Assembly: GCF_029227915.1 (NCBI RefSeq)
Contig: NC_079881.1
Location: 32,649,501-32,713,500, forward strand
Length of the DNA stretch: 64,000 nucleotides
From: Hydractinia symbiolongicarpus
Lineage: Eukaryota; Cnidaria; Hydrozoa; Anthoathecata; Hydractiniidae
Direction: 5' to 3'
Both the position numbers and the translations under genes were made by a program. Positions 34,112 through 45,385 of the stretch are shown here, in pieces. Each line of letters opens with the position of its first letter. Within the stretch, counting starts at the first letter, position 1. The notes under the pieces are model-generated. The model made no database searches. It had not been told where the DNA came from and saw only the letters and a program-made list of their open reading frames with translations.

Positions 34112-35655
34112 TTGCGGAGAGAAGCGGAGTGCGCGTCAGCGCACGGAGCGTGCGGAGCCTATTTCCTCATTATATAAGCCAAATATAAAGGAAATGTAAG
34201 TACGGTGGAGAGTATATAGGATTGCGTCCCTATACATCCAAATTATCATGGTTACTATGGAAATATTAAAATTTCGTCCAAAGGATCACAGTAATCCAGC
34301 AATTTAATATGGTCATTCTCTAGTACATTTTTTAGTAAGCGAGACAACTTGTTTATAGCACGGCGAAGGAGTGTTTGTTGTTTGTTAAAACTCAAACTTT
34401 CGTTAATCTAAAGCTATATCGTATTGTTCAAGAAAAGGAAGAAAGGCTAACTATTTTTTACATGTAACGAACCCTTTCTTATTCTCACTTACACCTAAGG
34501 CTAGCTAGCACAAAACTACCGACTGAGCTGAAATAATAATAGAACTTAAATAGATTTAAAGATTTCTAAGACTTTTTAAGCTAGCTGGCATAAAATAGAG
34601 CAAACATATAACATATACAGCTAGCATAAAACTAGCTACAAAGCTAGCATAAAATTAGCTACTTTACCTATAAAATCAGCTACACAAGCTAGCATAGAAA
34701 ATTATTTTCGACATATTTTCTATCAGGTAGCTACCATACACTACCTATACTATGACACAGTAAGTGATATAATTCTACTCCTGATTAGGAATGTCCCATT
34801 ACATAGCTTGTTCTAGCCACAATCCACAATCGTCCAACTTTTTCCATTAAATATTGCGGGGTTTTTTTGCTTAGAGAAGGTAAAAACAGGTTATAAACTG
34901 TATTTTTATTTTTAAATGTTACAAAATTTTCCACAAAGTATATAAAATTGTTTTAGCTGCGTAGGATAAGAACAGGTTGTTAACTGTCTGTTTGAACTAA
35001 CTGAAGTTAGGATAGTTTTTTAGAAATGGGTATTGTGCCGAAATGTATGTGCGAAACAGTAAAGCTACCTGTACAAATCACTCAGCCCTGTGTTAACAAC
35101 AAGCTGTTACCTGTGTTTCTATTTAACAGAAGTTTAAGCTAATCTGGTTTAGTCACAAGTAACTATAACACCTGGCGCGATTTATACGTTTTGTAAACTG
35201 TGCCACATTGAATGTTGATTATGTCTGGTTTGAAATGGTATTAAACCTATATGGATGTGCAACATACCTGTTTTATTATTTAATTTTTCAACATCTGCAT
35301 TTGTTATTACCCAGGCGTTTTAAATTCTAACTTTAACATCAACGTCTACGTTTTCTGTTAAGAGGCTTTTTAAATTCTGACAAGCTGTTCTCGTGCAATC
35401 ATCAACATGTATTGAAACATGTATTTCTTATTTAATTTCTCAATAGTCTAATTAATTACTATTATTTTAAAGTTTCTGCTCAGTTGGAAATAAGAATTTT
35501 TTTTTGTCATGCAGGGTAACCGAAGTTGCAGTAAAGTTTTTTGGAAAAATGTATTACGGCTATCCGATTTCACGATTAATGTTTGATCTTGCACAAGAAC
35601 TTTTCCCATAAACTATTGCAGGATTCTTTTTGCTTTAGGAGTGTAATAACAGGTT
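34112..35655 (-). repeat. Complex non-coding repeat family, copy 2 (left part)
   Basis: It begins with a GCGGAG-rich hairpin segment (34,116-34,160) shared with 62,740-62,884 in inverse orientation. TAGC-rich sequence follows, then units with GGTTGTTAACTGTCTG and CAAGCTGTTACCTGTG that match 54,430-55,020 in inverse orientation and 40,065-40,240 directly. No coding content. Kolobok 2 interrupts it at 35,660. Confidence 0.7.
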
Positions 35656-35946
35656 TTAAAGGGGCACTCCAGTGGAAAAAAAATATTTGAAAAAAATGTT
35701 ATTTTTATAAGACAATACATAAATATGTCAAAATAAACCTTTTACAATCGTTAAAAATCTGTATTTATACCTTAATCGCGTCCGTAAACATCTTCAATTT
35801 CAAATAAATTTGCAAGGTCGCGTAAAGTCGAGAGGACTAGGTCCGAATAAATTAGCATACGTCACATCGTGCAAAAAGTCCGTGAGCTCAGCAGCACGCC
35901 TTCTAAAAGTTTTGTTTACTTACTGTTTACATTGTTCGTTGATAAG

Positions 35947-36992
35947 ATGTCTTGTAATAATGACGAAGAATATAACTTAGAAAGCTCAGAATCGGATAAT
36001 TCTCTTCATGAAAAAGACTTTACAAAGCTACAGCCATACGAATTTGAACCTCTTGTGTCTGACGAGGAAGAAGTTAGTAACGGTGTAGAAAATGACGAGG
36101 TTTCTTTTACTGATGCAGAGCCACGTACGGGTAATGCAAATTGGTGTGAATGTGGAAATTGTAGAGCAATGGAAACCGATACTGAAAGCGTGTGCTGTGT
36201 CGAGTCAAACGAAATTCCTGATGAGTTTTTCCAAGGTAGGTAGGATATATACTGCAAATATAATTTTTTTCTAAGCGAAATTTTCCTTTTTAAACAAATA
36301 AAAAATATATTTCATCGCTTTTCTTTTACATTCTTTTCGTCAAAAACTTTATCTTTTGCTTCAATAAAATAATCTTTCATCACTTTTTTTTTACTTCACA
36401 AGCCAATTTATTTTTATTTCACGGTTCAACAATCTAATTCCTCCGCATGCGCTTTTTTTTGCACACAAATGCAAAGAAATCTTATGTAATGTTACATTTT
36501 CTCCGTGATGGAGAACATTGAAATGCGTGATCGAAAGATCGAATAAGGTTCGTGTGGAAATGATAAGTTAGTAAAACGGGGGTATAAATATTGTATAATT
36601 GAAAATCACTCTTATCATAGGTCATAAATGCGTTACAGAAGCTGCTGATTTTCAAGTGGTTGTTTTGACAAAAGCTGTTTTAGAAACTGCGTTATCTGCA
36701 TTGCATGATTTGAGAGGAGACACTTTAGAATTAAAAAATGAGTAAGTAGCTCAACCTCGTTTCCAAGCCCTTCTTTTGTCCGAGAAAAAGAAGGTAAAAA
36801 ACTGACAATAATGCCTCCCTTATTTTTCTATATAGATCTTATCGTTACGCTGGTTATAAACAGTTCACTTGGTGGATACACAGTCGATTGGGAAAAGGGG
36901 TGAGAAGAGTGATTCCTTCTTGTGTAGTATGGGCAATTCGAAGAAAATATCCGGCAGAAGATGAAAAATATGTTTTATTCAAAGAAAGTTGA
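35947..36992 (+). CDS. P2X7-ballast-like zinc domain protein carried by Kolobok 2
   Basis: Three exons (35,947-36,235; 36,621-36,741; 36,836-36,992) with GTAGGT and GTAAGT donors and TAG acceptors join into a 188-residue protein without any stop. Exon 1 has an acidic N-terminus (ESSESDNSLHEKD, PLVSDEEEV) and WCECGNCRAMETDTESVCC. Exon 2 has HKCVTEAADFQVVVL. Exon 3 has YRYAGYKQFTWWIHSRLG, RRVIPSCVVWAIRRKYP and EKYVLF. These Cys, His and Arg-rich blocks match the ballast domain of P2X7. The ATG at 35,947 is preferred over an upstream in-frame ATG at 35,869 because similarity to the other copies starts after it. Its job in the transposon is unknown. Confidence 0.85.
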
Positions 36993-37015
36993 ATAAAAAT
37001 AAAAAAATAAAAAAG

Positions 37016-39680
37016 TCACGTTTTAAATCTTGTCCTGGTGGCTTTAATGGCATCGCTTTTGTCGGGTTTTTCAACCTCTGTTATTCTTTCAGCAATTTCT
37101 CCTGTTTGTGGTAACTTATCTTTTTCGTTGTCGATTGGTTCCAAATTAGCCGTCATTAATTCTGCTAAATACGCCTTTTCTTTCTTCTCGGTAATTTTTT
37201 TTACGACCCAGGATTGTGTTACTCGTGAAAAGACTTGTTTATAGCGGAGTACTCCTTTTTTGGTAACAGCCTGTTCACAATTAGTCCCCGAGTTAAAATC
37301 AAGGACAGCCAGCTGCGTGCGCGCGACCATACCTTCCATGCTGAAATGAATACGTTTCGAGCAATATTTGGTAAGCAAAGAATGGAATACCTCTAGGCTT
37401 CCCGTATGGCAAAAGTGCGCCAAATAGTTCATGTCGGCAAGAGTTTTTTTATTTTGCACAATAGTCTCCACTGCTTCATATGCAGGTGAATTCAACTTTA
37501 ACCATTTGCGTTGCTGGTCTAATGTGGGGTGCGCACATTCATGGAAATATTCATTGCCTTGCCAAGAGTGGATTCCACGAATATGATAAAGAATGCTAAG
37601 CCACCTTTCACGTAAAACGTTTTCATTTTTGTCGCATGAAGCGCAGCACCACCATAAATGATTTATAATGGATTTGATCCAAGGTATCAGCTCAAGACAT
37701 TCTTTGCGCTTCGCAGCAGCAGTCAAGCTTTTTTTCAAGCTTTTTCCAAAGTGCCAAACGTCGAACTGGTGGTTTATCTCAGGATGTTCTTTCTTCATGA
37801 ATGCGCGGATTTGAACATGGCGATCTGTTGTTAATGCTGAAACTGTCACTTTGTGGTCACGCAGCTTATTTAGTAGCGTTACTAATCCCCACTTCTCCAT
37901 TCGACTAGAATTCCCTGCAGTTCTAACATGAACAACTTGAAAGTCGATGATTTTATTGATGTCTACGCTCATTAGAGTGTACGTACCATACTTTGCACTG
38001 TAACCTGGAGAGTCACTTCGCCCATCACCAATCAAATTCCCTTCTTTCGCAGCGCACTCAGAATAAATGTTATTTCGATATTTTTTATAAAAAGTGTTTA
38101 ATTTTGGAAAAAGAACAGACCTTTGAATATCATAGAAGGTGGACTTAGAGATAAACTGAAGCCTCAAAATACTCATCATTTCGGCAATGCGGGCGTATGT
38201 GTTTCCGGAATACAATATGGCTGCAGAAAGTAATAAGTTCCCTGCTGCTCTTCCATTTACGATAGGTTGAGACTGCCAGTTGAAAACATGTTTATTTGGA
38301 CAAATACTAGTAACAATGATAAGAGTTCCACGTTTTACCACACGAGTAATGCACGTTTTTTGTAAACACGTGAAACAAACTTGAAATAATGTCAACAGAC
38401 AAGACCAGAAAACAAGAAATTGTGCGTCGCTTTTGAGCCCTGGGTTACATTCAGCAGTGTCAAAAGACTCTTCTTCGCAGATATTTTCATCATAACTGTC
38501 GTCGATGTGAATTTGTAATTGCGGTGAGTATAAAGAATCATCAGAAGGGCACTCATCACCAGAGACGATATCATGATCACTTTCCATATTTGCATTCAGC
38601 AAGAATGTCACGTCAGCTTGCGGAGGAAAGGATAGGTCGGTGTTAGTAGACTTACATCGTCCGTGCGGAAGAGTAAATTTCACTTTTAAAACATCCTTCG
38701 TTGGTTGTATCTCAGGATGAATTGCCTCTAAGGGATCACATTGTGTTCTAACGGACCTGGTAAAAGTATTGGCACCAACCGATTTCTCTACCGTTTCCAC
38801 AATTGCACTAACGCCTTGTTCCTTAACCAATGAAATTATTTCTTGTTCAGCGTATACTTCAAGGTCAACATCATCCTCCACACTTAAAGCCTTTGCAACA
38901 CACTAGAAAAAAAATGATCAGAATAACTTCCAAGAAAAAAGACAGGCACAACTCACATTTTGGCAATAGCATAAATTTTAAAAACACACTTGTTTTTTAG
39001 CGAAAGTTTCCAATCTTTTTGATGTCGATTCTCTTGAATTTTCAGGCTTACTAAAAGAAAAAATTGTTGGAACAGCATCCTCGGTCAGCTGTCTCTTTCT
39101 TTTGATACCAGTAAGTTCAGCCTAAATAAACAAAGATTAGAAGTAGCGCCGATGAAATGATGCTAATAAAATGGGCACATTTACCCCCTGAAAATATTCG
39201 GCAGGTCCTTCCATCAAAAAGCTTCTTTTTTGAAAAACAAAGAATAGAAACTTACGAGCGATACGAAAGATACATGTCTAACTAGATAACTTTGTATTGG
39301 AAATTGGTATAATGTTCTTTTATAATATAAATATGTAGAAAACGTTATTTGGTTGTGTTGTGGATATAAGTACAAATAATGAAATGAAGAAGAAATGAGA
39401 AACTTTGATCGCGTTGACTAGCTAAAATGGCATTTTTACGAAGTGGCAATATTTTAATATGGAAGATTATTACCTGGAGATCCCTTTTAAAAGAACTATC
39501 TGTGAAGTGCGACGAACAAATATAAAAACTTCGATCGCTTGGTAGATCACCTGTACGACGTATTTTGTTTAGCCATTTTTGTCTGAGTTCTTTCTTTTTC
39601 ACAGACGGGATTCTGTGAAAACTGACTTCTTTACACTTTTCTGATCGATTGGTACATCCAAACGCAGAGCAACTAACCAT
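37016..39680 (-). CDS. Kolobok THAP/DDE transposase, apparently intact
   Basis: The first exon (39,680-39,479) encodes a THAP domain: MVSCSAFGCTNRS, VSFHRIP, QKWLNKIRR and FYICSSHFTDSSF, the C2CH zinc ligands. Two short coding pieces follow (about 39,173-39,226 and 38,990-39,122; the latter ends the THAP domain with DAVPTIF). The main exon runs from an acceptor at about 38,905 to the stop at 37,016 with a 621-codon frame from its first Met. There I see a Cys-rich block, then GDGRSDSPG (residues 285-293), TTDRHVQIRAF (from 351), HQFDVWHFGK (371-380) and GSLEVFHSLL (from 494), a plausible D-D-E set. No stops or frameshifts occur in the main exon. The exact joins of the small exons are unresolved. 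The protein would cut and paste the element in the nucleus. Confidence 0.85.
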
Positions 39681-39994
39681 TTTTTAAAGATTTAAACGTA
39701 ATTTACATACAAAAAGCGATTTAAATGTAAGCCAGAGGTCTTAACATGAACGTTCTCTGCGCTCGCTTAAACTTTCTGCACGATGTGATGTCATTGTTTA
39801 TAATCGGGTCCAGTCCTAAATGAAATCGCGCCTGTCTGTTTTTTTATAAGAAAAAAATTGAATATGCGAAGGCTAGTACAACGATTTTAAATAAGGAAAA
39901 CAAGTGAAGTAAGTTTTTTTTGATTTCTTATGCTTTTCTGAGTACGTATAAAACAAAAAAGAAAAAAGTGATTTTTACTGGAGTTCCCCTTTAA

Positions 39995-40655
39995 ACTGTG
40001 TTTTTATTTTTAAATGTTACAAAAACTTTTCCGCAAAATAAAATTGCTGAATGACTGTTTTAGCTGTGTAGGATAACAACAGGGTGTTTACTGTCTGTTT
40101 ATTTGAACCAAAGTTAGGATATTTTTCGGAAAGGGATATTATGTCGAAACGTATATGTGCGCCACAGTATATCTGTACTAATCACTCAGCCTAGTGTTAA
40201 CGACAAGCTATTACCTGTGTTTCTATTTAACAGAAGTTGTGCTAAAGTTTTTTTGAAAGGGTTTTTTTACCTATACTAATGGCGCACCACAGATTAAAGT
40301 ACATATATTTTAAGTTTTACCGGGAACATTTTGTGAAAAATAAAAAAGGTTTGCTGACTGTTTTCGCTATGACATGGCACAATATGTAAATTGTGTTTTT
40401 ATTCAAGCTAAAGGATAAATATAATTACACCCGAAACACCTTAAATGTTGTGTGTTTCACTCGATTTACGATATACTGCACATCTGTACTAAGGCGCTCC
40501 ACCTGAATGTGTGGTACAGTTTTCAATTTGTATTAACTGTTCCACCAAGCGTTTTACGCCAGGTAACACAGTTACTTGTGGCTTAACCAGCATTTCTCAA
40601 AAGGTTAATTAACTAGGCTGTGTGCTGTAAATTCCTAAGTGTATATAATGTTCAC
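39995..40655 (-). repeat. Complex non-coding repeat family, copy 2 (right part)
   Basis: It continues the repeat interrupted by Kolobok 2. 40,065-40,240 repeats 34,970-35,150 with moderate divergence, and 40,390-40,570 matches 10,125-10,300 in reverse. A short TA run (40,668-40,684) ends it. Confidence 0.7.
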
Positions 40656-40685
40656 CTGTAAAGTTTTGTATATATATATATATAT

Positions 40686-40754
40686 GCCCTGCTGGTCTAA
40701 TGGCTATGACACTCATGCAAATGAGAAATCCAGGTTCGAATCCTGGACAGGGCT
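40686..40754 (+). repeat. tRNA-derived SINE head, copy 1
   Basis: A tRNA-like unit with A box TGGTCTAATGG and B box GGTTCGAATCC. The T stem is perfect (CCAGG/CCTGG) and the acceptor stem almost so (GCCCTG/CAGGGC), but the anticodon arm is defective (short loop, mismatch). The flank AAAACATAATTATCTTGCAC recurs with other copies, so this is a mobile repeat and not a tRNA gene. Confidence 0.65.
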
Positions 40755-41299
40755 AGGAAAAACATAATTATCTTGCACCTACAACAACCAGGCTTTCATA
40801 TAATAGGTAATCTTTGAGTTGTAGAGGGGGGGAGTTGCATACATTTATCACTTTCATTTATAGAGCATAAAAGTGCTTTGTTTTTTGTAATAGATCTATC
40901 ACATTATGGTAAAAAGTTTTGTGTTGACATACCTGGTAGGCACAAGAAACTAAAAAAGGCGTTTTTTAAATTTTTTTTGCCTTTCTCGTGGACTTTTATG
41001 ATTATTTCCATATCTTGACTTTTTAATGTTGTTGTCATTGGAATCAAGTTAATCTCAGATTTATCAAAAAATCATATGGCGTTATGACCGATTGTTTAAA
41101 TACTTGTAATGGCACATAATTCTGCTAACATGATTCACTGTATATTGACCTGAGATAAATTTGAGACTTTTTTTGAGATATTGAATTTGAAATATTTGCA
41201 CCTCAATACTTTCTATACTCCTGGACTAATATGATACTTATCTTAGATATATTGAGTATACACAATCTTTGAGTTGTAAGGTGGATATTTTCTATTAAA
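40755..41299. other. Body of tRNA-headed repeat, no gene
   Basis: TAATTATCTTGCACCTACAA and AATCTTTGAGTTGTA motifs are shared in inverse orientation with 51,060-51,200. No coding sequence is evident. Confidence 0.5.
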
Positions 41300-41550
41300 G
41301 TCATGCACCCCTGCCTTGCCGTTCCATTTCCTTGCCAGCACTGACCGTGCCTTTCTTTGCCTACCCTTCCTATGCCTTTTCTGGTGCCTGCCTACTATGT
41401 CCTTGCCTGTGCCTCCCATGCCTGTGCCTACCATGCCTTACCCACCCCTGCCTTCCTGATTCCTCTTCCTGTTTCCTTGCCTGCCTTTGCCCTTTCCTTG
41501 CCGTGCTTAATACCTTTGCCTTGGCAACCTCTCCGCAACTCTTTCTATAT
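41300..41550. repeat. TGCCT-rich minisatellite, inverted partner of 50.7 kb
   Basis: Irregular units such as CCTTGCC, TGCCTACC and CCTGCCTT. The ends match 50,702-51,060 in reverse complement (GAGGTTGCCAAGGCAAAGG there, CCTTTGCCTTGGCAACCTC here). Open frames on both strands are products of the repeat composition. Confidence 0.8.
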
Positions 41551-41568
41551 TGATTCAGTGGGGAAGAC

Positions 41569-41796
41569 TTGGGTGCAATTTTCGCAGGGACCGATAATGA
41601 TATTTTAGAAGGACAACAGAAGTTTGACTCTAGGGATTCTCTTAAAAAATCGCATGCATCTTTTGTTGACTCTGCTGCTACTTTTACTTGTGAAATATGC
41701 CAGAAAGTTGGTGACCTTGACAAAGTTGATCACACTTACAGTTTCATAAAAGGACCAATAATCTCATATAATGGTGATGCTGAAAAGTTTTACTAG
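41569..41796 (+). CDS. Hypothetical small ORF
   Basis: A 75-codon open frame without recognised domain. It has one C-x2-C pair (TCEICQKVGDL) and ordinary amino-acid composition. It may be an exon of a decayed element. No splice partner is identified, and 41,797-42,330 shows no further coding sequence. Confidence 0.25.
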   Translation: MGAIFAGTDNDILEGQQKFDSRDSLKKSHASFVDSAATFTCEICQKVGDLDKVDHTYSFIKGPIISYNGDAEKFY

Positions 41797-42329
41797 TGTG
41801 TTATTGTTGCAGATAATTTTTTTCACGGACAGCAAGCTGTGATGATGGAGCTGGTGTAACGACCCTTAAGTAAAAATTGTAGAGGTTACACCCTCCAAAG
41901 ATCAAAACGCAGTGCAACATCTCCCTTTTTGCTTGGATAGCCTGTAGATTCAAGGTAATTGAACCAAACAACCCTCTCTACACAATACAATACATACAAC
42001 TAACGGATGTCAACTTGTTGCTTTTAAAAAAGGAAACCCTATACTAGCCCATTTAAATGGATCCACTTTTGAAAACGATATAGTACCATCCTGCTCTACA
42101 CACAATACATTTATAGAGAAAGAAAAAGCAACCATGTGTTATTTCAGTGGCTATGTATTTGAAATGAAAAAGCAGACCAATTGTTTAATCTCATGACGGA
42201 ACAAAGTGACAAGTATTTATCAGCCTTAAATCCATGCCAAGTCTCAATGTTCTCTTTGCATGGGCAAGTTAATTCAAGGATAATTACAGTTTGGGTCATG
42301 GCAGAAGTTAAAAGTATGTCCGGACGGAG

Positions 42330-44014
42330 TTAAGTTACAGCAAGATAAGGTGGTACTATTAAGGTTGAATCTAAGTCAGACAATAATCTCCAATCAGAGG
42401 CAAGGTGAAGGATTCCTTGAATTTTTGAACGCTTTTTGGTGGGAAGACGTTTACCAGCTGGAACAAAGGATATTTTATGACATCTAGATGGTTTTGCTGG
42501 CTCATAATTGGATACGAACTTCTGAATAGGTGTCACTAGCACACTTAGAACAGTATCTTGGCGGTACGTAAACCTACCTTGTGAAAGGGCTAATTTACAA
42601 GCGCCTAAAAAGTGCGAGACGTTACAAGAGGGTTTTTTACATAGGGTGCAACTTTTGTCATTTTGGATTCCCCACTTGACAAGATTTGTAGGAGAAGGAA
42701 GCGTGTCATAGGTTGCGCCGATGCAAAACGAAGACAAACTTTGCGGCAGAGACAGTAGGTTCTTCCAAGAAAGATCGTATTTAATAAACGAGCAGCACTT
42801 AGTCCAGTTACCTTGGACATAAAGCTGAACGGCTCGAGCATAATAGATGTCTTCCTCTTTGTCCTGCACAACATCTGGTACAAGTTTGCTGTAAGAATGG
42901 GTACCAATTGGTTAGACACTCTTATAGATTACCAGTCCCAAGCCTGCTCCACCAAGAAAATTTTTAACATTGCAGCAAGGCACAATGAAATAATCAACCT
43001 GTTAAGTTTTAGGATTAAATCATTAAGGTTTTGTTCCTCCAAAGTTACTGCCAACGAAACAGTTAAACTTCCTTTTCGCAGGATACACAATATCAGTGAA
43101 AAAAACACACACACACAACACAGATTGCACAATCCCAACCTTGACACCAAACGGTTTCGCCCCAAAGCTTCAACCAAGGGGTGTCAGGATTCCAGGCGGG
43201 GCATTTCTAATCCGAGGTCCACTAAGTGGTCATCAGGAGGCCCTGGAATCCTCTGCTGTCATCAAATGTTCTTCAATCTGTGCAATCTATTGACATATAA
43301 AACAAGGGTTGACTGGGGTAATAAGTGGGGTCGCTGGCGGAAACCAAGTATTTTCTTGAACTCGAGTTGACTTTCTGCTGATTTTACTGTTTCATCTACC
43401 TTTCAGTGTTCAGCCTTTAAGTCTGGAGGAGAGTCCGAGACTAGAGGATCAGCCGAATCTCGCAGGAGAAGATGACCACTGATCTTAGCACATTTTAGTA
43501 CATAGGATAGACTTTTTAAAGCTAAAGGGCATGGCGATGAAGCGGAATACAAACTTATGTTAGAAATAGAGTTATGGAGTCTTAGCCACTTTCTTATGAA
43601 GAAAAAAAAACTTTGTTCTAGTGAAACAATACGAGACATCGGAACTTCGTAAACTAAAAAAGGCCATCATATTCGGGGAATTAGAAGATGATGCAAAAAC
43701 CACACTTTGTGAATGCCTCCATGGGAAGAATTATCTATGAGCTTGACTTGCTCTACAACTTTAACAATAACCTGTTGGACAACAGGTGAATCTGACAATG
43801 TTGAATTTATCAACCGGCTAAGAAACTTAATTGGGTTTGTGTGAATAGATGGGATTGGTTCTTGCAGGACACAAAAAGGAGACTGATCTAAAACTTTTCC
43901 ATTAGCTATAACAATGCTTCGTGATTTTGAAGGTCTAAAGTCCATTCCATCCCAATGAAGGGCTGTTACACAACGATCCAACAAGTTCTGAGTTTGAGGG
44001 ACACTTGAAGACAT
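42330..44014 (-). pseudogene. Non-LTR retrotransposon reverse transcriptase, 5'-truncated and broken (LINE-A)
   Basis: Three successive minus-strand frames belong to the C-terminal half of a LINE polymerase. 43,667-44,014 reads DFRPSKSRSIVIANGKVL and SIHTNPIKFLSRLIN. 43,403-43,639 reads FIRKWLRLHNSISN, PCPLALKSLSYVL and AKISGHLLLRDSADP, the thumb region. 42,330-42,869 has NLVKWGIQNDKSCTLC and a C-x2-C ... H-x4-C array followed by GRFTYRQDTVLSVL, a zinc knuckle near the C-terminus. The fingers and palm domain upstream of 44,014 and its YxDD box are missing. Frameshifts and stops separate the parts. I cannot name the clade. Confidence 0.75.
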
Positions 44015-44054
44015 TAAAAATGTGCCATCCGTAAAGGCCTTAACCGGAGGATAG

Positions 44055-44526
44055 TTTTAATGATATCGACAAACTGAAACAATTACTACCCATTCAATCA
44101 AACATCGTTCACATGAGAGATGGACTCACACTATTGTTGTGGACAGTATGTTTCACCAACAATACATCAATTGTAGACATTCTCATCTCACATGGGAGTG
44201 ATGTTGGGGTGGAAGATAGATGGAAATACAACAGTTATCATTGGGCTGGATTTCATGGTCGTCACACAATATTAGATATTTCATGTCGACATGATCTAAC
44301 AAACATCAACCGTCTAGATGTTTACAACTGGACACCATTACAACGTGCTGCAAGGAATCGTGCTGCAAGGAATGCTGACATGTCATGCGTTGAAGTTTTG
44401 TTGCGTCATGAAAATATTGATGTGACGATCAAAGATGAATTTGGAAGAACAGCTTATGATTGTGCTGGAGTATGGATGAATAAACAAAACCGGGAAGTAA
44501 TAAGACGAAAAATAAAAGAATACGAA
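44055..44526 (+). CDS. Ankyrin-repeat exon
   Basis: An open segment bounded by an acceptor-like GGATAG (44,049-44,054) and a strong donor GAAGTAAGT (44,527). It reads FNDIDKLKQLL, then about three ankyrin units: DGLTLLLWTVCFTNN with ILISHGSDVG, KYNSYHWAGFHGRHTIL, and NWTPLQRAARN with VEVLLRHENIDV and EFGRTAYDCA. An exact 15-bp tandem duplication (CGTGCTGCAAGGAAT, 44,344-44,373) inserts five residues into the last unit. Without the donor the frame runs to a stop at 44,538. It may be an exon of a host gene or a copied fragment. No neighbouring exon was found. Confidence 0.55.
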
Positions 44527-44599
44527 GTAAGTTATTAAAAGTTTATTTAATAAATTAGAAAGAAGAATAAATTTGTCATATTCAAGTTTGTCATATTAA

Positions 44600-45385
44600 G
44601 ACATAAAATTTCACGGTATTAGGATTTCAGTATGAACCAGAAAGATCAGAGCTTCACAGCCTAGGCGGGTTTCTAATGACGCTTTTGATGATCAGGCTTC
44701 CATCCTCAGCAAAATCCTAGATTGTGCAAGCCTGTTACTGATTGGTGTCGTTGTGGTAAATGTGAGAGGATGCAGACAGAGAAAGAGTGTGTTTGCTGTG
44801 TTGACATCGATGCCATATAATATTTCAATCTTAATGGTAGCGATTTTTTTTATACTTCCAGACTTTTTTGTAACTTCATGATAATTATTTTAAGATCAGG
44901 AATGCATCACACAGCATCCACATTTTAACTACATTATGTTGTTGAAAGATGTGTTATATCAATCTTAATGGTAGCGATTTATTTTTTTATATTTCCAGAC
45001 TTTTTTCTAACTTCATGATAATTATTTTAAGATCAGGAAGGCATCACACAGCATCCACATTTTAACTACATCATGTTGTTGAAAGATGTGTTATGGACAG
45101 CGTTAGTCTCGCTACATGACCGGAAAAGTCGCGGTTTACTTGAGCGTGACGATGTACCAAATAGGATTTAATCTTTCATGCGTTACTAAAAATTCGATGA
45201 TTGACTTAACTTATTTTGCTAAAAAAATTTAGGACGTACCGTTACAGTGCTTATCGACAGTTTTGCTAGTTTATCCACAACAAACTTGGGCGAGGTGTAC
45301 GACGTGTCATACCAGCGTGTGCAGTTTGTAAGATTAGGAAGGAGTATCCTAGTGTAGATGGACGATACACTGGGTTTAAGGGTAA
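44600..45385 (+). pseudogene. P2X7-ballast-like gene, third copy, decayed
   Basis: Near 44,620 the sequence reads LGFQYEPERSE, matching the N-terminus of the Kolobok 1 ballast gene (IGFQYEP). After frame changes comes DWCRCGKCERMQTEKECVCC (about 44,733-44,792), then HPHFNYIMLLKDVLW (exon 2), and from about 45,231 YRYSAYRQFC-stop-FIH, RGVRRVIPACAVCKIRK and DGRYTGFK. The in-frame TAG stands where Trp is found in the sister copies. Exon 2 and its acceptor lie in a 134-bp tandem duplication (44,826-44,959 and 44,960-45,093). No Kolobok ends or transposase were found next to it. Confidence 0.75.

Larger units (their letters stand above)
35660..39990 (-). mobile_element. Kolobok DNA transposon 2, apparently complete
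   Basis: Ends AGGGGCACTCCAGT (35,660) and, reversed, AGGGGAACTCCAGT (ending 39,990) form short inverted repeats. TTAA lies at 35,656-35,659 and 39,991-39,994. Flanking sequence on both sides belongs to one repeat copy; the sister sequence near 34,895 (CAGGTTATAAACTGTATTTT) shows the uninterrupted site. Contents: a minus-strand THAP/DDE transposase gene and a plus-strand ballast gene, tail to tail with only 23 bp between their stop codons. Confidence 0.92.

Noticed and set aside
41332-41723. Pro/Cys/Leu-rich and Arg-rich ORFs (also at 50,699-51,094)
   Set aside because: Translation of the TGCCT/AGGCA minisatellites on both strands.
44526-44790. Ankyrin exon spliced to the ballast gene as a fusion
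   Set aside because: The apparent acceptor (GGATTTCAG at 44,622-44,630) lies inside sequence that matches the ballast N-terminus (GFQYEP) of Kolobok 1, so it is coding and not an intron end.
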